DNA of 34,490 bases from MGBC163016 sp964649145 (GTDB lineage: Bacteria; Actinomycetota; Coriobacteriia; Coriobacteriales; Eggerthellaceae), in NCBI GenBank assembly GCA_964649145.1, contig CAZYOQ010000013.1, forward strand, positions 1-34,490. Reading direction: 5' to 3'. Under the pieces are notes generated by a model. The model ran no database searches, was not told the origin of the DNA, and saw only the letters and a program-made list of their open reading frames with translations. Made by a program: the position numbers and the translations under genes. This document shows positions 15,502 to 23,824 of the stretch, in pieces (position 1 is the first letter of the stretch; each line of letters starts with the position of its first letter).

Positions 15502-16362
15502 ATGGCAGAAATCTTGTATGGCAAGCCCGTTGCTGAAACCGTCTACTCGCTTGTAGAAGATCGCGTCTCTAAGCTTTCAGAGGCTAGGGAAAAATGCACC
15601 ATTTCCTCTCTTCGCATTGGTGAAAATCCTGACGATATAGCCTATGAGAGGTCGATCTTAAAAGCTTGTAGCAAGCGAGGTATCGAATTTGCGCCAATAG
15701 TTCTAAAAAACGATGCTTCCACCGAGGATGCTTTGCGCGAGATCGCGCATATTAACGCTGACGCTTCTGTAGATGGCTGTATTGTATTTCAACCTATGCC
15801 CAAAGCTATTGGCACAAAGAAGGTTTGCAACGCCATTCTCACCGCAAAAGATCTTGATTGCGCATCAGATTCTTCGCTGGGGGAGGTCATGCTGGGTAGC
15901 GAATCTGCATTTGCACCTGCAACAGCGCAAGCCGTCATAAAGCTATTAGACCATTACGAAATAGACTTGTGCGGCGCGCATATCGTGGTGGTGGGGCGAA
16001 GCCGGGTTATCGGAAAACCCGTCGGGATGCTTGCGCTGGGTCGAAACTCAACCGTGACGTTTTGCCATTCGAAAACTCGCGACCTCGCCAAGTTTACCCG
16101 TCAGGCCGATATCGTCGTTTGCTGCGTGGGTCGCCCTCGCTTCTTTGATGCCAGCTATTTTTGCGAAGGCCAATACGTAATAGATGTTGGTATGAACACG
16201 GATGACAAAGGCCAGCTTTGCGGCGATGTCGATTTCGAGTCGGTTGAGCCTATAGTTTCTGCGATTACGCCTGTACCAGGTGGTATTGGAGCTATCACTA
16301 CCTCAATTTTGCTAGAACATGCAACACGCAGGGCAACTTATTATGAAAACGAAGGTGAATAG
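15502..16362 (+). CDS. folD: Methylene-THF dehydrogenase / methenyl-THF cyclohydrolase family protein, catalytic Lys replaced
   Basis: FolD normally interconverts methylene-, methenyl- and 10-formyl-tetrahydrofolate. The 286-residue protein has the catalytic domain (about 1-140), the Rossmann dinucleotide-binding domain with VVVGRSRVIGKPVGMLAL, and the closing PVPGGIGAITTSILLEH. The active-site segment reads YERSILKAC (Tyr48 to Cys56). The usual YxxxKxK would place the general-base lysine at 52, where this protein has Ile. The conserved Gln (FQPMPK) and Asp (KDLDC, usually KDVDG) are present. Loss of this Lys is expected to impair cyclohydrolase activity and might leave mainly dehydrogenase activity. 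Some anaerobes carry a separate cyclohydrolase (FchA type), but none is in the window. The ATG starts six bases after fhs. Confidence 0.92.
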   Translation: MAEILYGKPVAETVYSLVEDRVSKLSEAREKCTISSLRIGENPDDIAYERSILKACSKRGIEFAPIVLKNDASTEDALREIAHINADASVDGCIVFQPMPKAIGTKKVCNAILTAKDLDCASDSSLGEVMLGSESAFAPATAQAVIKLLDHYEIDLCGAHIVVVGRSRVIGKPVGMLALGRNSTVTFCHSKTRDLAKFTRQADIVVCCVGRPRFFDASYFCEGQYVIDVGMNTDDKGQLCGDVDFESVEPIVSAITPVPGGIGAITTSILLEHATRRATYYENEGE

Positions 16363-16365
16363 GAC

Positions 16366-17184
16366 TTGTCAATCAATTCCCCAAAAGAGATAACGGATAA
16401 CTATATTGCATCGGCTCAAGATAAGGCCACAGCTCCTGCTTGGCGCCTGCTTTTGCTGTCGTTTTTTGCAGGCGCACTGATCGCACTTGGAGCCATTGCT
16501 TCCTCTACCGCAGCACAAGGTATTACAGATACCGGAAGCGCAAGGTTTGTGACCGGTGCAATATTTCCCATAGGCCTTATGATGGTCGTGCTGCTTGGAA
16601 CAGAGCTTTTCACTGGAAATGCGCTCATGGTCACATCCGTTATAGCGCGAAAGATTACCGTAGTGCAGCTTCTTCGCAATTGGATTTTTGTCTATGTCGG
16701 GAATTTCTGTGGGGCTGTTGCGGTGGCGGCTTTGATGGCGTTTTTCGGCCAGCTTGATATTGGCGGAGGAACACTTGCAGTTTATACGGCCAAGCTTGCT
16801 GCTTCTAAATGTTCGCTTTCTTGGTCTAATGCATTTGTGCTTGGGATTTTCTGTAACTTGATGGTATGTATCGCTATCTACCTGGGAAACACCGCCCACG
16901 ACACAGCAGGTAAGATCCTTGGCATTTTCTTTCCCATTTTTGGCTTTGTAGTTGCGGGTTTTGAACACTGCGTTGCCAACATGTACTACATTCCAGCTGG
17001 CATTTTCGCGTGGCTAAACCCTGCCTATTCAGAGCTTATAGTCCAAGCTGGAATCAATACTTCTGTTTTGAATTTTGGAACTTTCATAAGTGCGAACTTG
17101 ATACCTGTCACCCTTGGAAACATTCTTGGCGGGGTGTGCGTGGGTCTTATTATGTATGCGGCACACGCAACGAGGAAAAGCTAG
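16366..17184 (+). CDS. Formate/nitrite transporter (FNT) family channel, probable formate channel
   Basis: This 272-residue integral membrane protein of the FNT family forms pentameric channels for formate, nitrite or related anions. The signatures are clear: GTELFTGNALM in the first half, and GFEHCVANMYYIPAGIF, with the gating His in the fifth helix, in the second. Six hydrophobic helices are evident. The start is TTG at 16366, three bases after the folD stop, with AAGGTGA upstream inside folD. The position directly after fhs and folD argues for formate as the substrate, feeding or draining the folate one-carbon pool. The sequence alone does not separate formate from nitrite or hydrosulfide channels. 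Confidence 0.93.
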   Translation: MSINSPKEITDNYIASAQDKATAPAWRLLLLSFFAGALIALGAIASSTAAQGITDTGSARFVTGAIFPIGLMMVVLLGTELFTGNALMVTSVIARKITVVQLLRNWIFVYVGNFCGAVAVAALMAFFGQLDIGGGTLAVYTAKLAASKCSLSWSNAFVLGIFCNLMVCIAIYLGNTAHDTAGKILGIFFPIFGFVVAGFEHCVANMYYIPAGIFAWLNPAYSELIVQAGINTSVLNFGTFISANLIPVTLGNILGGVCVGLIMYAAHATRKS

Positions 17185-17188
17185 ACGC

Positions 17189-17668
17189 ATGCACTTTGTC
17201 GCCAAGACTGAAAGCGATATGCACGCGCTGGGGCAAGCGCTAGCCTCTTGTCTTGAAGATGGGGATGTTGTTACCTTGAACGGTTCGCTTGGTGCTGGTA
17301 AGACGCAGCTTGCTCAAGGTGTTGGTGAGGGCTTGGGCATTTCTATCAAGCTTGTTAGCCCAACTTTCAATATCGTTTTCGAATATGAATCGCCAAGGGT
17401 TGCGCTTAACCATTTCGATCTTTACAGGCTAGAAGATGCTGTCCAGCTTGAAGATGTGGATTTCTTCGAGCTAAGCGATCCTTCTACGCCAGGGGCATCA
17501 TTAATAGAGTGGGCAGAATTGTTTCCTGACGATATGCCTGAAGAGAGGCTTGATGTAGAAATATCTGTTGGAAGTGCCAATGTTCGCGAGCTTGAAGTAA
17601 CTGCATATGGCTCGCGCGGATATGCGCTTGCGGATCAATGGCAAGCTGCCGTAGATAAAATCCTATAA
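17189..17668 (+). CDS. tsaE: tRNA threonylcarbamoyladenosine biosynthesis ATPase TsaE
   Basis: TsaE is the ATPase partner of TsaB and TsaD in making t6A at position 37 of ANN-decoding tRNAs. The 159-residue protein has the P-loop GSLGAGKTQLAQG (about 32-44), the switch-like SPTFNIVFEYE, the HFDLYRLED segment and the IEWAELFP motif. All are diagnostic for the family, and the length is normal. The open frame extends upstream to 17114 inside the FNT gene, but the ATG at 17189 follows GAGGAAAAG and begins MHFVAKTESD as expected. It starts four bases after the FNT stop and is followed 40 bases later by the fused TsaB-RimI-TsaD gene, so all t6A transferase-complex subunits are encoded together. Confidence 0.95.
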   Translation: MHFVAKTESDMHALGQALASCLEDGDVVTLNGSLGAGKTQLAQGVGEGLGISIKLVSPTFNIVFEYESPRVALNHFDLYRLEDAVQLEDVDFFELSDPSTPGASLIEWAELFPDDMPEERLDVEISVGSANVRELEVTAYGSRGYALADQWQAAVDKIL

Positions 17669-17708
17669 TCCAAACTACTGTTTAGTGAATTGATGTTCGG
17701 GGAATTGA

Positions 17709-20162
17709 TTGTCTCAAGACGAATTGAAATACATTCTTGCGTTTGATACCTCAAATGAGGTGATTGCGCTAGGCCTTGGGCGAGCTTGTGTTCATTCAAA
17801 GGATATTGAAATTGTCTACAGTGCTTCTTTGCCGGCTCGCAGACAATCCAATACCCAGCTCCTGCCGCATATAGATTCGATGCTGTCTTCGCTTCAGGTA
17901 TCTAGGAAAGACATTGCATGTGTTTGTGTTGGGCGAGGTCCAGGGTCTTTCACAGGAGTTCGCATTGCCATGGCAACAGCTAAGGGAATCGCAAGCGCAT
18001 TGGGAGTTGCGCTTGTTGGGGTTTCCACTCAAGAGGCTATAGCGCAAGGTGTTAAAGCAGCCGGATATAAAGGAAAGCTTCTAGTGGCCAGTGATGCCAT
18101 GCGCAAAGAAATCTACCCTGCTTTCTTCGAGATAGGGCAAAGCGTTTTACGACTGACGGGTGATGCGGTTGTGAAATGCGAGCACTTCCTTCAAGATTGT
18201 CCGCAAAACCCAAACCTTATGATAGCTGGCGACGCGCTTTTGAAATACAGCGAGGCTCTGTGTCCATTGGGAAGTGTTGTTCCGCAGGAGCTTTGGACGC
18301 CAAGTGGCGCGGGGCTTTTGCTTGTACTTGAGGATATGTGGAAGACAAATGATGTATCCCCATTTGACGCTTGCGCGCATGACCCAATATCTGTGCTTCC
18401 TATATATACCAGGCTCTCTGATGCAGAAGAGGCCGAGCGCAGAAGGCTTGCAAAACCAGGCGAGCGTAATTTGATAACGGGCGTTTGCGGCAATAAGGCC
18501 TCGGGGGTTATTACTGAGGATATGGCTCCAATTGGATCATATGATCAGGGCATCATATCTTATCGTCCTTTGGATGTGCGCTTTTCAAAAGACCTAGCCC
18601 AAATGGAAGCTGAATTTCTTGGAAGCGATGCGTGGAACGAATCGATGGTCGCAGATGATATTTCCAGGGCGGATAGGTCTTGGTGGATGGCGACTTTGGA
18701 TGGCAAACTGGTTGGATATGCGGGCGCGCGCGTCGCACCTGATGCAACCGAACTTTTGAAAGTGGTTGTGCGCCCAGAGTTCAGACGAAGGCATCTTGCC
18801 AAAAACTTAATAGGTAAAGTCGCCTATGATGCTTTAAACCTTGCCTCAACCAAGATGACCTTGGAGGTGCGGGAAAGCAATATAGGTGCGCAAGAGTTTT
18901 ATAAAGCTATAGGTTTTGAGGAATTAGGGAAACGCCCTAAGTATTACTCCGATGGTGAAGATGCACTTATTTATTCTGTCAGCCTTCCCTTAAAAATTGC
19001 CGAGGAGCAAACACGAACAGAGTCGCACATGGAATTTGATGACATTGCTCATCCGATTATTCTTGCTATTGAATCTTCTTGCGACGAGACCGCGGCTTGC
19101 GTGATAGACGGACAAGGACGCATTCTCTCAAACGTTGTTTCTTCACAAATTGATTTTCATGCACGTTTCGGAGGCGTTGTTCCTGAGATTGCTAGTCGAA
19201 AACATGTTGAGGCTATTGTTGGGGTGGCAAGGCTTGCACTACAAGAGGCCTCCGTACATCTAGCAGGCGAGCTTGACTTTAAAGACCTGGACGCTGTAGG
19301 AGTTACGTATGCTCCTGGTCTTGTTGGCGCGCTGGTTGTGGGGGTTGCGTTTGCCAAAGGTGTCGCTTGGGCGATGAATATTCCTCTTGTCGCGGTGAAC
19401 CATCTTGAAGGACATCTATACGCAAATAAGTTGGTAAGACGCAAGACATGGGATGAAACTAGTGATCTCTGTTCGCAGGGGCAGACTTCTGACGTTTACC
19501 TTACAGCAGCAGAACCTGACTTATTTGAATTTCCGGCTGTTGTATCGCTTGTCTCTGGCGGCAACACAATGCTGGTGCTCATGCGAGCTTGGCAAGATTA
19601 TCAGATTCTGGGCGAGACGATAGATGATGCGGTGGGGGAGGCTTTCGATAAGGTTGCCAAAGCTATGGGCTTTCCATACCCTGGCGGTCCTCAAATATCG
19701 CGACTTGCAAAAGAGGGCAACCCGTTTGCTATAGATTTTCCGCGCGCACTTATGCACTCAGGTGATTATCGTTTCTCGCTTTCAGGTTTGAAGACCGCTG
19801 TGATCACGTATATATCTAGAGAACGTGAAGCTGGAAGAGTGCTTAATCTTGCCGATATTTGCGCCAGCTTTCAGCAGGCGGTAATTGATGTTCAGGTAGA
19901 TAAAGCCAAACGTGCGATTCTTGAGAATAGCGCCAAGACCTTCTGTTTAGGTGGTGGTGTTGCAGCAAATGCGCAGCTTCGCCAGTCTTATGAGGAAATG
20001 TGTGCACAGCTTAAGGTTTCGCTAATCATGCCGCCTCTTTCGGCCTGTGGAGACAATGCCGCAATGATTGCCCTTGTTGCCCTAGATAGGTACAAGCAAG
20101 GTAAGTTCGCCCCGCTAGATCAGGATGCTTTTGCTCACGCCGACCTATCTAAGCCGTATTAG
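17709..20162 (+). CDS. TsaB-RimI-TsaD fusion protein
   Basis: This single 817-residue frame joins three proteins that are usually separate. Residues about 1-225 are TsaB (AFDTSNEVIALGLG, GRGPGSFTGVRIAMATAKG), the scaffold of the t6A complex. Residues about 282-425 are a GNAT acetyltransferase like RimI (LLKVVVRPEFRRRHLAKNLI, ESNIGAQEFYKAIGFEE), expected to acetylate the N-terminal Ala of ribosomal protein S18. Residues about 447-817 are TsaD (AIESSCDETAACV, metal-binding HLEGHLYAN, SLVSGGNTMLVL, CGDNAAM), which transfers threonylcarbamoyl to A37. No stop or frameshift interrupts it. The GNAT acetyl-CoA loop has His where a Gly is usual (RRRHLA). The start is TTG with GGGGAA just upstream; no better ATG is in frame nearby. 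Fusion gives fixed stoichiometry of TsaB and TsaD. Confidence 0.93.
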   Translation: MSQDELKYILAFDTSNEVIALGLGRACVHSKDIEIVYSASLPARRQSNTQLLPHIDSMLSSLQVSRKDIACVCVGRGPGSFTGVRIAMATAKGIASALGVALVGVSTQEAIAQGVKAAGYKGKLLVASDAMRKEIYPAFFEIGQSVLRLTGDAVVKCEHFLQDCPQNPNLMIAGDALLKYSEALCPLGSVVPQELWTPSGAGLLLVLEDMWKTNDVSPFDACAHDPISVLPIYTRLSDAEEAERRRLAKPGERNLITGVCGNKASGVITEDMAPIGSYDQGIISYRPLDVRFSKDLAQMEAEFLGSDAWNESMVADDISRADRSWWMATLDGKLVGYAGARVAPDATELLKVVVRPEFRRRHLAKNLIGKVAYDALNLASTKMTLEVRESNIGAQEFYKAIGFEELGKRPKYYSDGEDALIYSVSLPLKIAEEQTRTESHMEFDDIAHPIILAIESSCDETAACVIDGQGRILSNVVSSQIDFHARFGGVVPEIASRKHVEAIVGVARLALQEASVHLAGELDFKDLDAVGVTYAPGLVGALVVGVAFAKGVAWAMNIPLVAVNHLEGHLYANKLVRRKTWDETSDLCSQGQTSDVYLTAAEPDLFEFPAVVSLVSGGNTMLVLMRAWQDYQILGETIDDAVGEAFDKVAKAMGFPYPGGPQISRLAKEGNPFAIDFPRALMHSGDYRFSLSGLKTAVITYISREREAGRVLNLADICASFQQAVIDVQVDKAKRAILENSAKTFCLGGGVAANAQLRQSYEEMCAQLKVSLIMPPLSACGDNAAMIALVALDRYKQGKFAPLDQDAFAHADLSKPY

Positions 20163-20235
20163 ACAATTTTGCCAGTATTGGGTAAGGCGGTTTTTACTGT
20201 TTTGGCAGCGTTGAGCTTGGCTGTATCAGCAAATG

Positions 20236-21495
20236 CTAGGCATTCTTTTTTGGATAGCAAATCAAAGCTGCCACAAAGGAGGCTGCAATGCATCCCATGA
20301 CGCACATTAAGGTTATTGGATACCCCAGCACAGGGGCTGCCATTCCCCAAATAAGCGATGAAAATCCTATTCCAATATCGTTTCCGAAGAGGTATAGGCC
20401 GTTTGCTGCTCCCCAACGTTCAGGCGAGCTAAGCTTTACTGCGATTGTTTGATTAATTGGCAGAGAAACGCCCAAGCTTACACCGTAGAACGCACCGGCA
20501 ACGTAGTAAAGTGCGCTGTTGTTTTCTATGAAATTGCATCCAAGAAGCATCGAATAGCATACAAGTCCACTAATTACGGCGCTGCCCATGATGACAATAG
20601 GTCGAAGCTTGTCCATGAATTTGCCGGATGTTAGGCGCACAATGATCATCGTTACGGCAGAAATAGTGTAGAAAAGGCCAGGGTTTCCAACTTGCAGGTA
20701 AGTGCCATAAACGCCCATGTAGAAGATTCCGAAGCCAAATGATGTGGAGATAAACATCATGGGTATGGTTCCGTGAAGCGCAGGCGGTTCGAAAATGCCG
20801 TCGATAAGTCCGCGGATTGTAATCTTGGAAGTCTTGTTTTCAGTAGGCTTTGTTTCTCTTAGATACACAATCTCGTCTCGCTGCCAGCGCATACGAAACT
20901 CTGAAGTTTCAGGAAGTGATTCAGGTTTTTTCTCATAGCGTATAAATATCGTGCATATGATGGCGGCAATAGCGAAAACTAGCAATCCGATGTAGAAATT
21001 CTCAGGGGAGTCGGAATATACAAGCGCGATGGCGATAGCAGGTCCGCACGACATAGAAATTGCTTGCCCAAGCCCATAATAGCCAATTCCTTCGCCAAGT
21101 CGGCTCAAGGGCAAAACATCTGCTGCAGCTGTAGCCAGAGCTGTGGTTGAAGCAGCAAACCCCAGCCCTTGCAATATTCTCCATATAATGAAGAAGGCGC
21201 CTGTGTTTGAGAATAGTGGTCCTAGCGCGCCTGCGATCATGATGGCACATCCCGCAACAACTGCGATCTTTCTTCCGCGCATATCGCTTAATGGCCCTGT
21301 AATGACTCTTGATACTGCCGCAGAAAGGGACATCGTAAGAGCCCCTATTCCAGCCAGGCTAGTGGACTGTCCTTTGCATTCTAGATAGACAGATGTGCCT
21401 GCGTTAGCACCTTGGCCGAAAAGAAAGCAGAATAGTGTGCATACGATTATGAGTATGAAAACAGGGGAAAAGAGGCGTTCATTCTTGGCTTTCAT
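20236..21495 (-). CDS. Major facilitator superfamily transporter
   Basis: This 419-residue membrane protein has about twelve hydrophobic segments in two halves separated by a charged cytoplasmic loop (about 195-230). The MFS signature GPLSDMRGRK lies between helices 2 and 3 (about 67-76). A second-half counterpart, around SGKFMDKLRPIV, follows the repeat of the fold. The substrate cannot be read from the sequence; drug/H+ antiporters and sugar or organic-acid carriers share these features. Its ATG begins seven bases after the menG stop with only a weak AGG upstream, so it is probably translated from the menG transcript. It converges on the TsaB-RimI-TsaD gene with a 73-base gap. Confidence 0.87.
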   Translation of the reverse strand: MKAKNERLFSPVFILIIVCTLFCFLFGQGANAGTSVYLECKGQSTSLAGIGALTMSLSAAVSRVITGPLSDMRGRKIAVVAGCAIMIAGALGPLFSNTGAFFIIWRILQGLGFAASTTALATAAADVLPLSRLGEGIGYYGLGQAISMSCGPAIAIALVYSDSPENFYIGLLVFAIAAIICTIFIRYEKKPESLPETSEFRMRWQRDEIVYLRETKPTENKTSKITIRGLIDGIFEPPALHGTIPMMFISTSFGFGIFYMGVYGTYLQVGNPGLFYTISAVTMIIVRLTSGKFMDKLRPIVIMGSAVISGLVCYSMLLGCNFIENNSALYYVAGAFYGVSLGVSLPINQTIAVKLSSPERWGAANGLYLFGNDIGIGFSSLIWGMAAPVLGYPITLMCVMGCIAASFVAALICYPKKNA

Positions 21496-21502
21496 ATGCC
21501 TA

Positions 21503-22345
21503 TCACGTCTCTTTAAGAAAAACTTCAGTGTGAGTAGTGTCGCGCGTTTTGCAGTCTAGGCTTTCGTGTGGCTGACTCGACTTGCTAAGGGGCTTATAAG
21601 CTAGATGAATGCATGCGATTCCGCCTGTGCAATCGTGCCATTCCACATTCTCGAAACCGACCTCGCTCATCAAAGCAGCAACACCGGCTTGATCAGGGAA
21701 GGCCTTGATCGATTTAGAGAGGTAGATAAAGCCCGAATCGTCGCCTGTTATTACTTTTCCCCAGAACGGGATTACGTGGTTGAGGTACACGTTATAGGCT
21801 TTTTGCCAAAGAGGGTTTGTCGGGGTGGAGAAATCGAGGCATAAAAGTTGCCCTCCAGGTCTTAGCACGCGCAGGATTTCAGCGAGCGCTACTTTGCGTT
21901 CGGGCATATTGCGCAAGCCGTATGCCATGGTTGCCACATCGAAAACATTATCGTCATAGGGAAGGTTTTGCGCGTCGGCCGTCTCGAAATAAATGGGGAC
22001 GTCGTCGCTTGCACCTGTGTCGTAGTGGTGCTTTGCTACTTCTAGCATTTCAGGCACAAGGTCGCTGCAAACAATAACGGCGGGGTGTTTTCTTTTTGCG
22101 ATGGCGAAAGACACATCTCCTGTGCCCCCGGCGATATCTATGACCGCACTTGTAGGGCCTATGTTTGCAAGCTTGGTTAAGTTTTTGAGCCAAAGCTTGT
22201 AGGCGCCCATGCTAGATACGGCATTGAACAATTCGTACTTTTTGGCAATGTGAGAGAAGATGTCCCGAACGCGATTGGTGGACAATTCAGGGGGTGCCAA
22301 TGCACCGGTTTGAGTGTCTATACTTTCATCTGAGTATTTATCCAT
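21503..22345 (-). CDS. menG: Demethylmenaquinone methyltransferase (MenG/UbiE family)
   Basis: This S-adenosylmethionine-dependent class I methyltransferase performs the last step of menaquinone synthesis, methylating demethylmenaquinone. The 280-residue protein has the family opening VRDIFSHIAKKYELFNAVSSMG, SAM motif I VIDIAGGTGDVSF (about 68-80), motif II around FDVATMAYGLRNM, and VLRPGGQLLCLDFS. The downstream IPFWGKVITGDDSGFIYLSKSI block is typical of UbiE/MenG. A C-terminal extension of about 30 residues is unlike the core family. The ATG lacks a ribosome-binding site, but a perfect TATAAT lies six bases upstream, suggesting leaderless translation. It is divergent from the amidohydrolase-like gene and upstream of an MFS gene. 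Confidence 0.92.
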   Translation of the reverse strand: MDKYSDESIDTQTGALAPPELSTNRVRDIFSHIAKKYELFNAVSSMGAYKLWLKNLTKLANIGPTSAVIDIAGGTGDVSFAIAKRKHPAVIVCSDLVPEMLEVAKHHYDTGASDDVPIYFETADAQNLPYDDNVFDVATMAYGLRNMPERKVALAEILRVLRPGGQLLCLDFSTPTNPLWQKAYNVYLNHVIPFWGKVITGDDSGFIYLSKSIKAFPDQAGVAALMSEVGFENVEWHDCTGGIACIHLAYKPLSKSSQPHESLDCKTRDTTHTEVFLKET

Positions 22346-22351
22346 AAGCGT

Positions 22352-22357
22352 ATTATA
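22352..22357 (-). promoter_or_regulatory. -10 element upstream of menG, suggesting a leaderless transcript
   Basis: Read on the minus strand, TATAAT is separated from the menG ATG by only six bases, so initiation would fall at or near the start codon. No Shine-Dalgarno sequence is seen. No good -35 hexamer is present at 16-18 bases, which lowers confidence. Confidence 0.45.
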
Positions 22358-22445
22358 TTAGTGTCGCGAGTAAAGGGAGATGCCTTTTCTGATAAAATGA
22401 CCATTCCTTGTGAATTCCTCGCCAGAGAAGTTGAACAGGCAGAAT

Positions 22446-23807
22446 ATGCTCCTTAGTGCAAAATATATTTTTCCAGTTACGAGCGACCCGATTTTTGATG
22501 GGGCCGTTCTTGTAAGAGATGACAAAATATTAGATATTGGCGATATCTCCTCGCTTCGTTTGCGTTATCCCGACGAAGAGATTACCGATTTTGGCTTGGC
22601 TGCCATCATGCCGGGCTTTGTCGATCTTAGCACCCGTATCGAGATGTCTGCCCTTCGAGGCGTTGTTGCAGACGAGCCTTATGTTCAATGGCTGATTTCC
22701 ATACTTCGAAGTTCAAGCAAGCTCAAGCCCAACGATTGGTTTGACTCGGCAATTCTTGGAGGGTTAGATGCCCTTTCTGCTGGAATCACAACAGTTGCAG
22801 ACATCACTTCTACAGGTGCATCACTTAAGGCTGCTCAAAAACTTGGATTGCGAGCGGTAATTTATCGCGAGGTTGGCGCCATGGACAAGGCAAGAGTGCC
22901 ATTTGCCATGAAGTCTGCCGAAGACGATATTGAGTCTTGGGGAAGTGATTACGGTTCTGACCTTATAACGATTGGCATCGCACCTACTTCCATTTACGCT
23001 AATCACCCCCTAGTGTTCCAGCTCGCTGCCGAAGTTGCCCGCAAAGAGGATATCCCTTTGGCGCTTAGGCTTGCAGGGTCGCGTGAGGAATACAACTTCG
23101 TTAAGTATGGGTCTTCCATGTTTGCGGTTGATACCATGGAATCTAAAAATCGCGGTGGCTATGTCGAAATACCGCCGTGGCTACCTTTTGGCGTGACCCC
23201 TGTTCGCTATGCCTTGAACTGGGATGCCTTTGAGGCTCCTAACGTCATGATGGTCTACGGCGTGCATGTTACCGACGAGGATATTAATAAGATGCGCGAG
23301 CGCGATGTGGCGCTTTGCATTTGCCCACGTGCAAATTCGATTTTGGGCATGGGCATGGCTCCTTTAAGCGAATACATCAAAGCCGGTTTTCGAATTGGTC
23401 TTGGAACCGATTCACCTGCAGCTACCGATTCCACAGACATGTTTGCTGAAATGCGTACCTGCATGCTTATGAACAGGGCTCGTGACACTCGAAACTTCAT
23501 CAAATCGAGCACAATGTTAAAGATGGCAACTATCGATGGTGCGCGTGCTTTAAAGATGGACGATAAAATTGGATCACTTGAGATTGGTAAGCAGGCCGAT
23601 ATAATTGCAGTCGACCTCACAGGTTCTAGTCAGACAATCGAGCTGAACCCTATTTCTGCTGTCGTGAACAGTCGTCTAACGTCAGACGTGCTGATGACGA
23701 TGGTTGCTGGCAAGCCGATATATAACAAGAACCATTGGGATGTGGATCTCGAAATCGCGAGGAATATTGCTCGTGTTATCGAGATTCGAGCGAAATTGAA
23801 ATCATAG
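22446..23807 (+). CDS. Amidohydrolase-superfamily protein lacking the metal-binding histidines
   Basis: This 453-residue protein has the overall layout of the MtaD/chlorohydrolase branch of amidohydrolases (deaminases of S-adenosylhomocysteine, methylthioadenosine or aminodeoxyfutalosine). It has the composite N-terminal beta domain (ILDIGD), PGFVD, VHVTDEDINKM, GLGTDSPAATDSTDMFAEMR, and a C-terminal DGARALKMDDKIGSLEIGKQADIIAVDL. The metal ligands are missing. The HxH site after PGFVD reads STR (62-64). The later single-His sites read IAPTS (178-182), LALRLAG (205-211) and VYGVH (270-274, Tyr for the usual His). Only Asp322 remains. It is probably a pseudoenzyme or has a changed chemistry. 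I chose the ATG at 22446 (AGG upstream) over the GTG at 22410. Divergent menG hints at a quinone link, but that is weak. Confidence 0.85.
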   Translation: MLLSAKYIFPVTSDPIFDGAVLVRDDKILDIGDISSLRLRYPDEEITDFGLAAIMPGFVDLSTRIEMSALRGVVADEPYVQWLISILRSSSKLKPNDWFDSAILGGLDALSAGITTVADITSTGASLKAAQKLGLRAVIYREVGAMDKARVPFAMKSAEDDIESWGSDYGSDLITIGIAPTSIYANHPLVFQLAAEVARKEDIPLALRLAGSREEYNFVKYGSSMFAVDTMESKNRGGYVEIPPWLPFGVTPVRYALNWDAFEAPNVMMVYGVHVTDEDINKMRERDVALCICPRANSILGMGMAPLSEYIKAGFRIGLGTDSPAATDSTDMFAEMRTCMLMNRARDTRNFIKSSTMLKMATIDGARALKMDDKIGSLEIGKQADIIAVDLTGSSQTIELNPISAVVNSRLTSDVLMTMVAGKPIYNKNHWDVDLEIARNIARVIEIRAKLKS

Positions 23808-23824
23808 GATAAGGCGATAGGTCT

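Noticed and set aside
16369..16968. Minus-strand 199-codon frame opposite the FNT channel gene
   Set aside because: Cys- and Lys-rich with no recognisable motif; the plus strand encodes a clear FNT protein.
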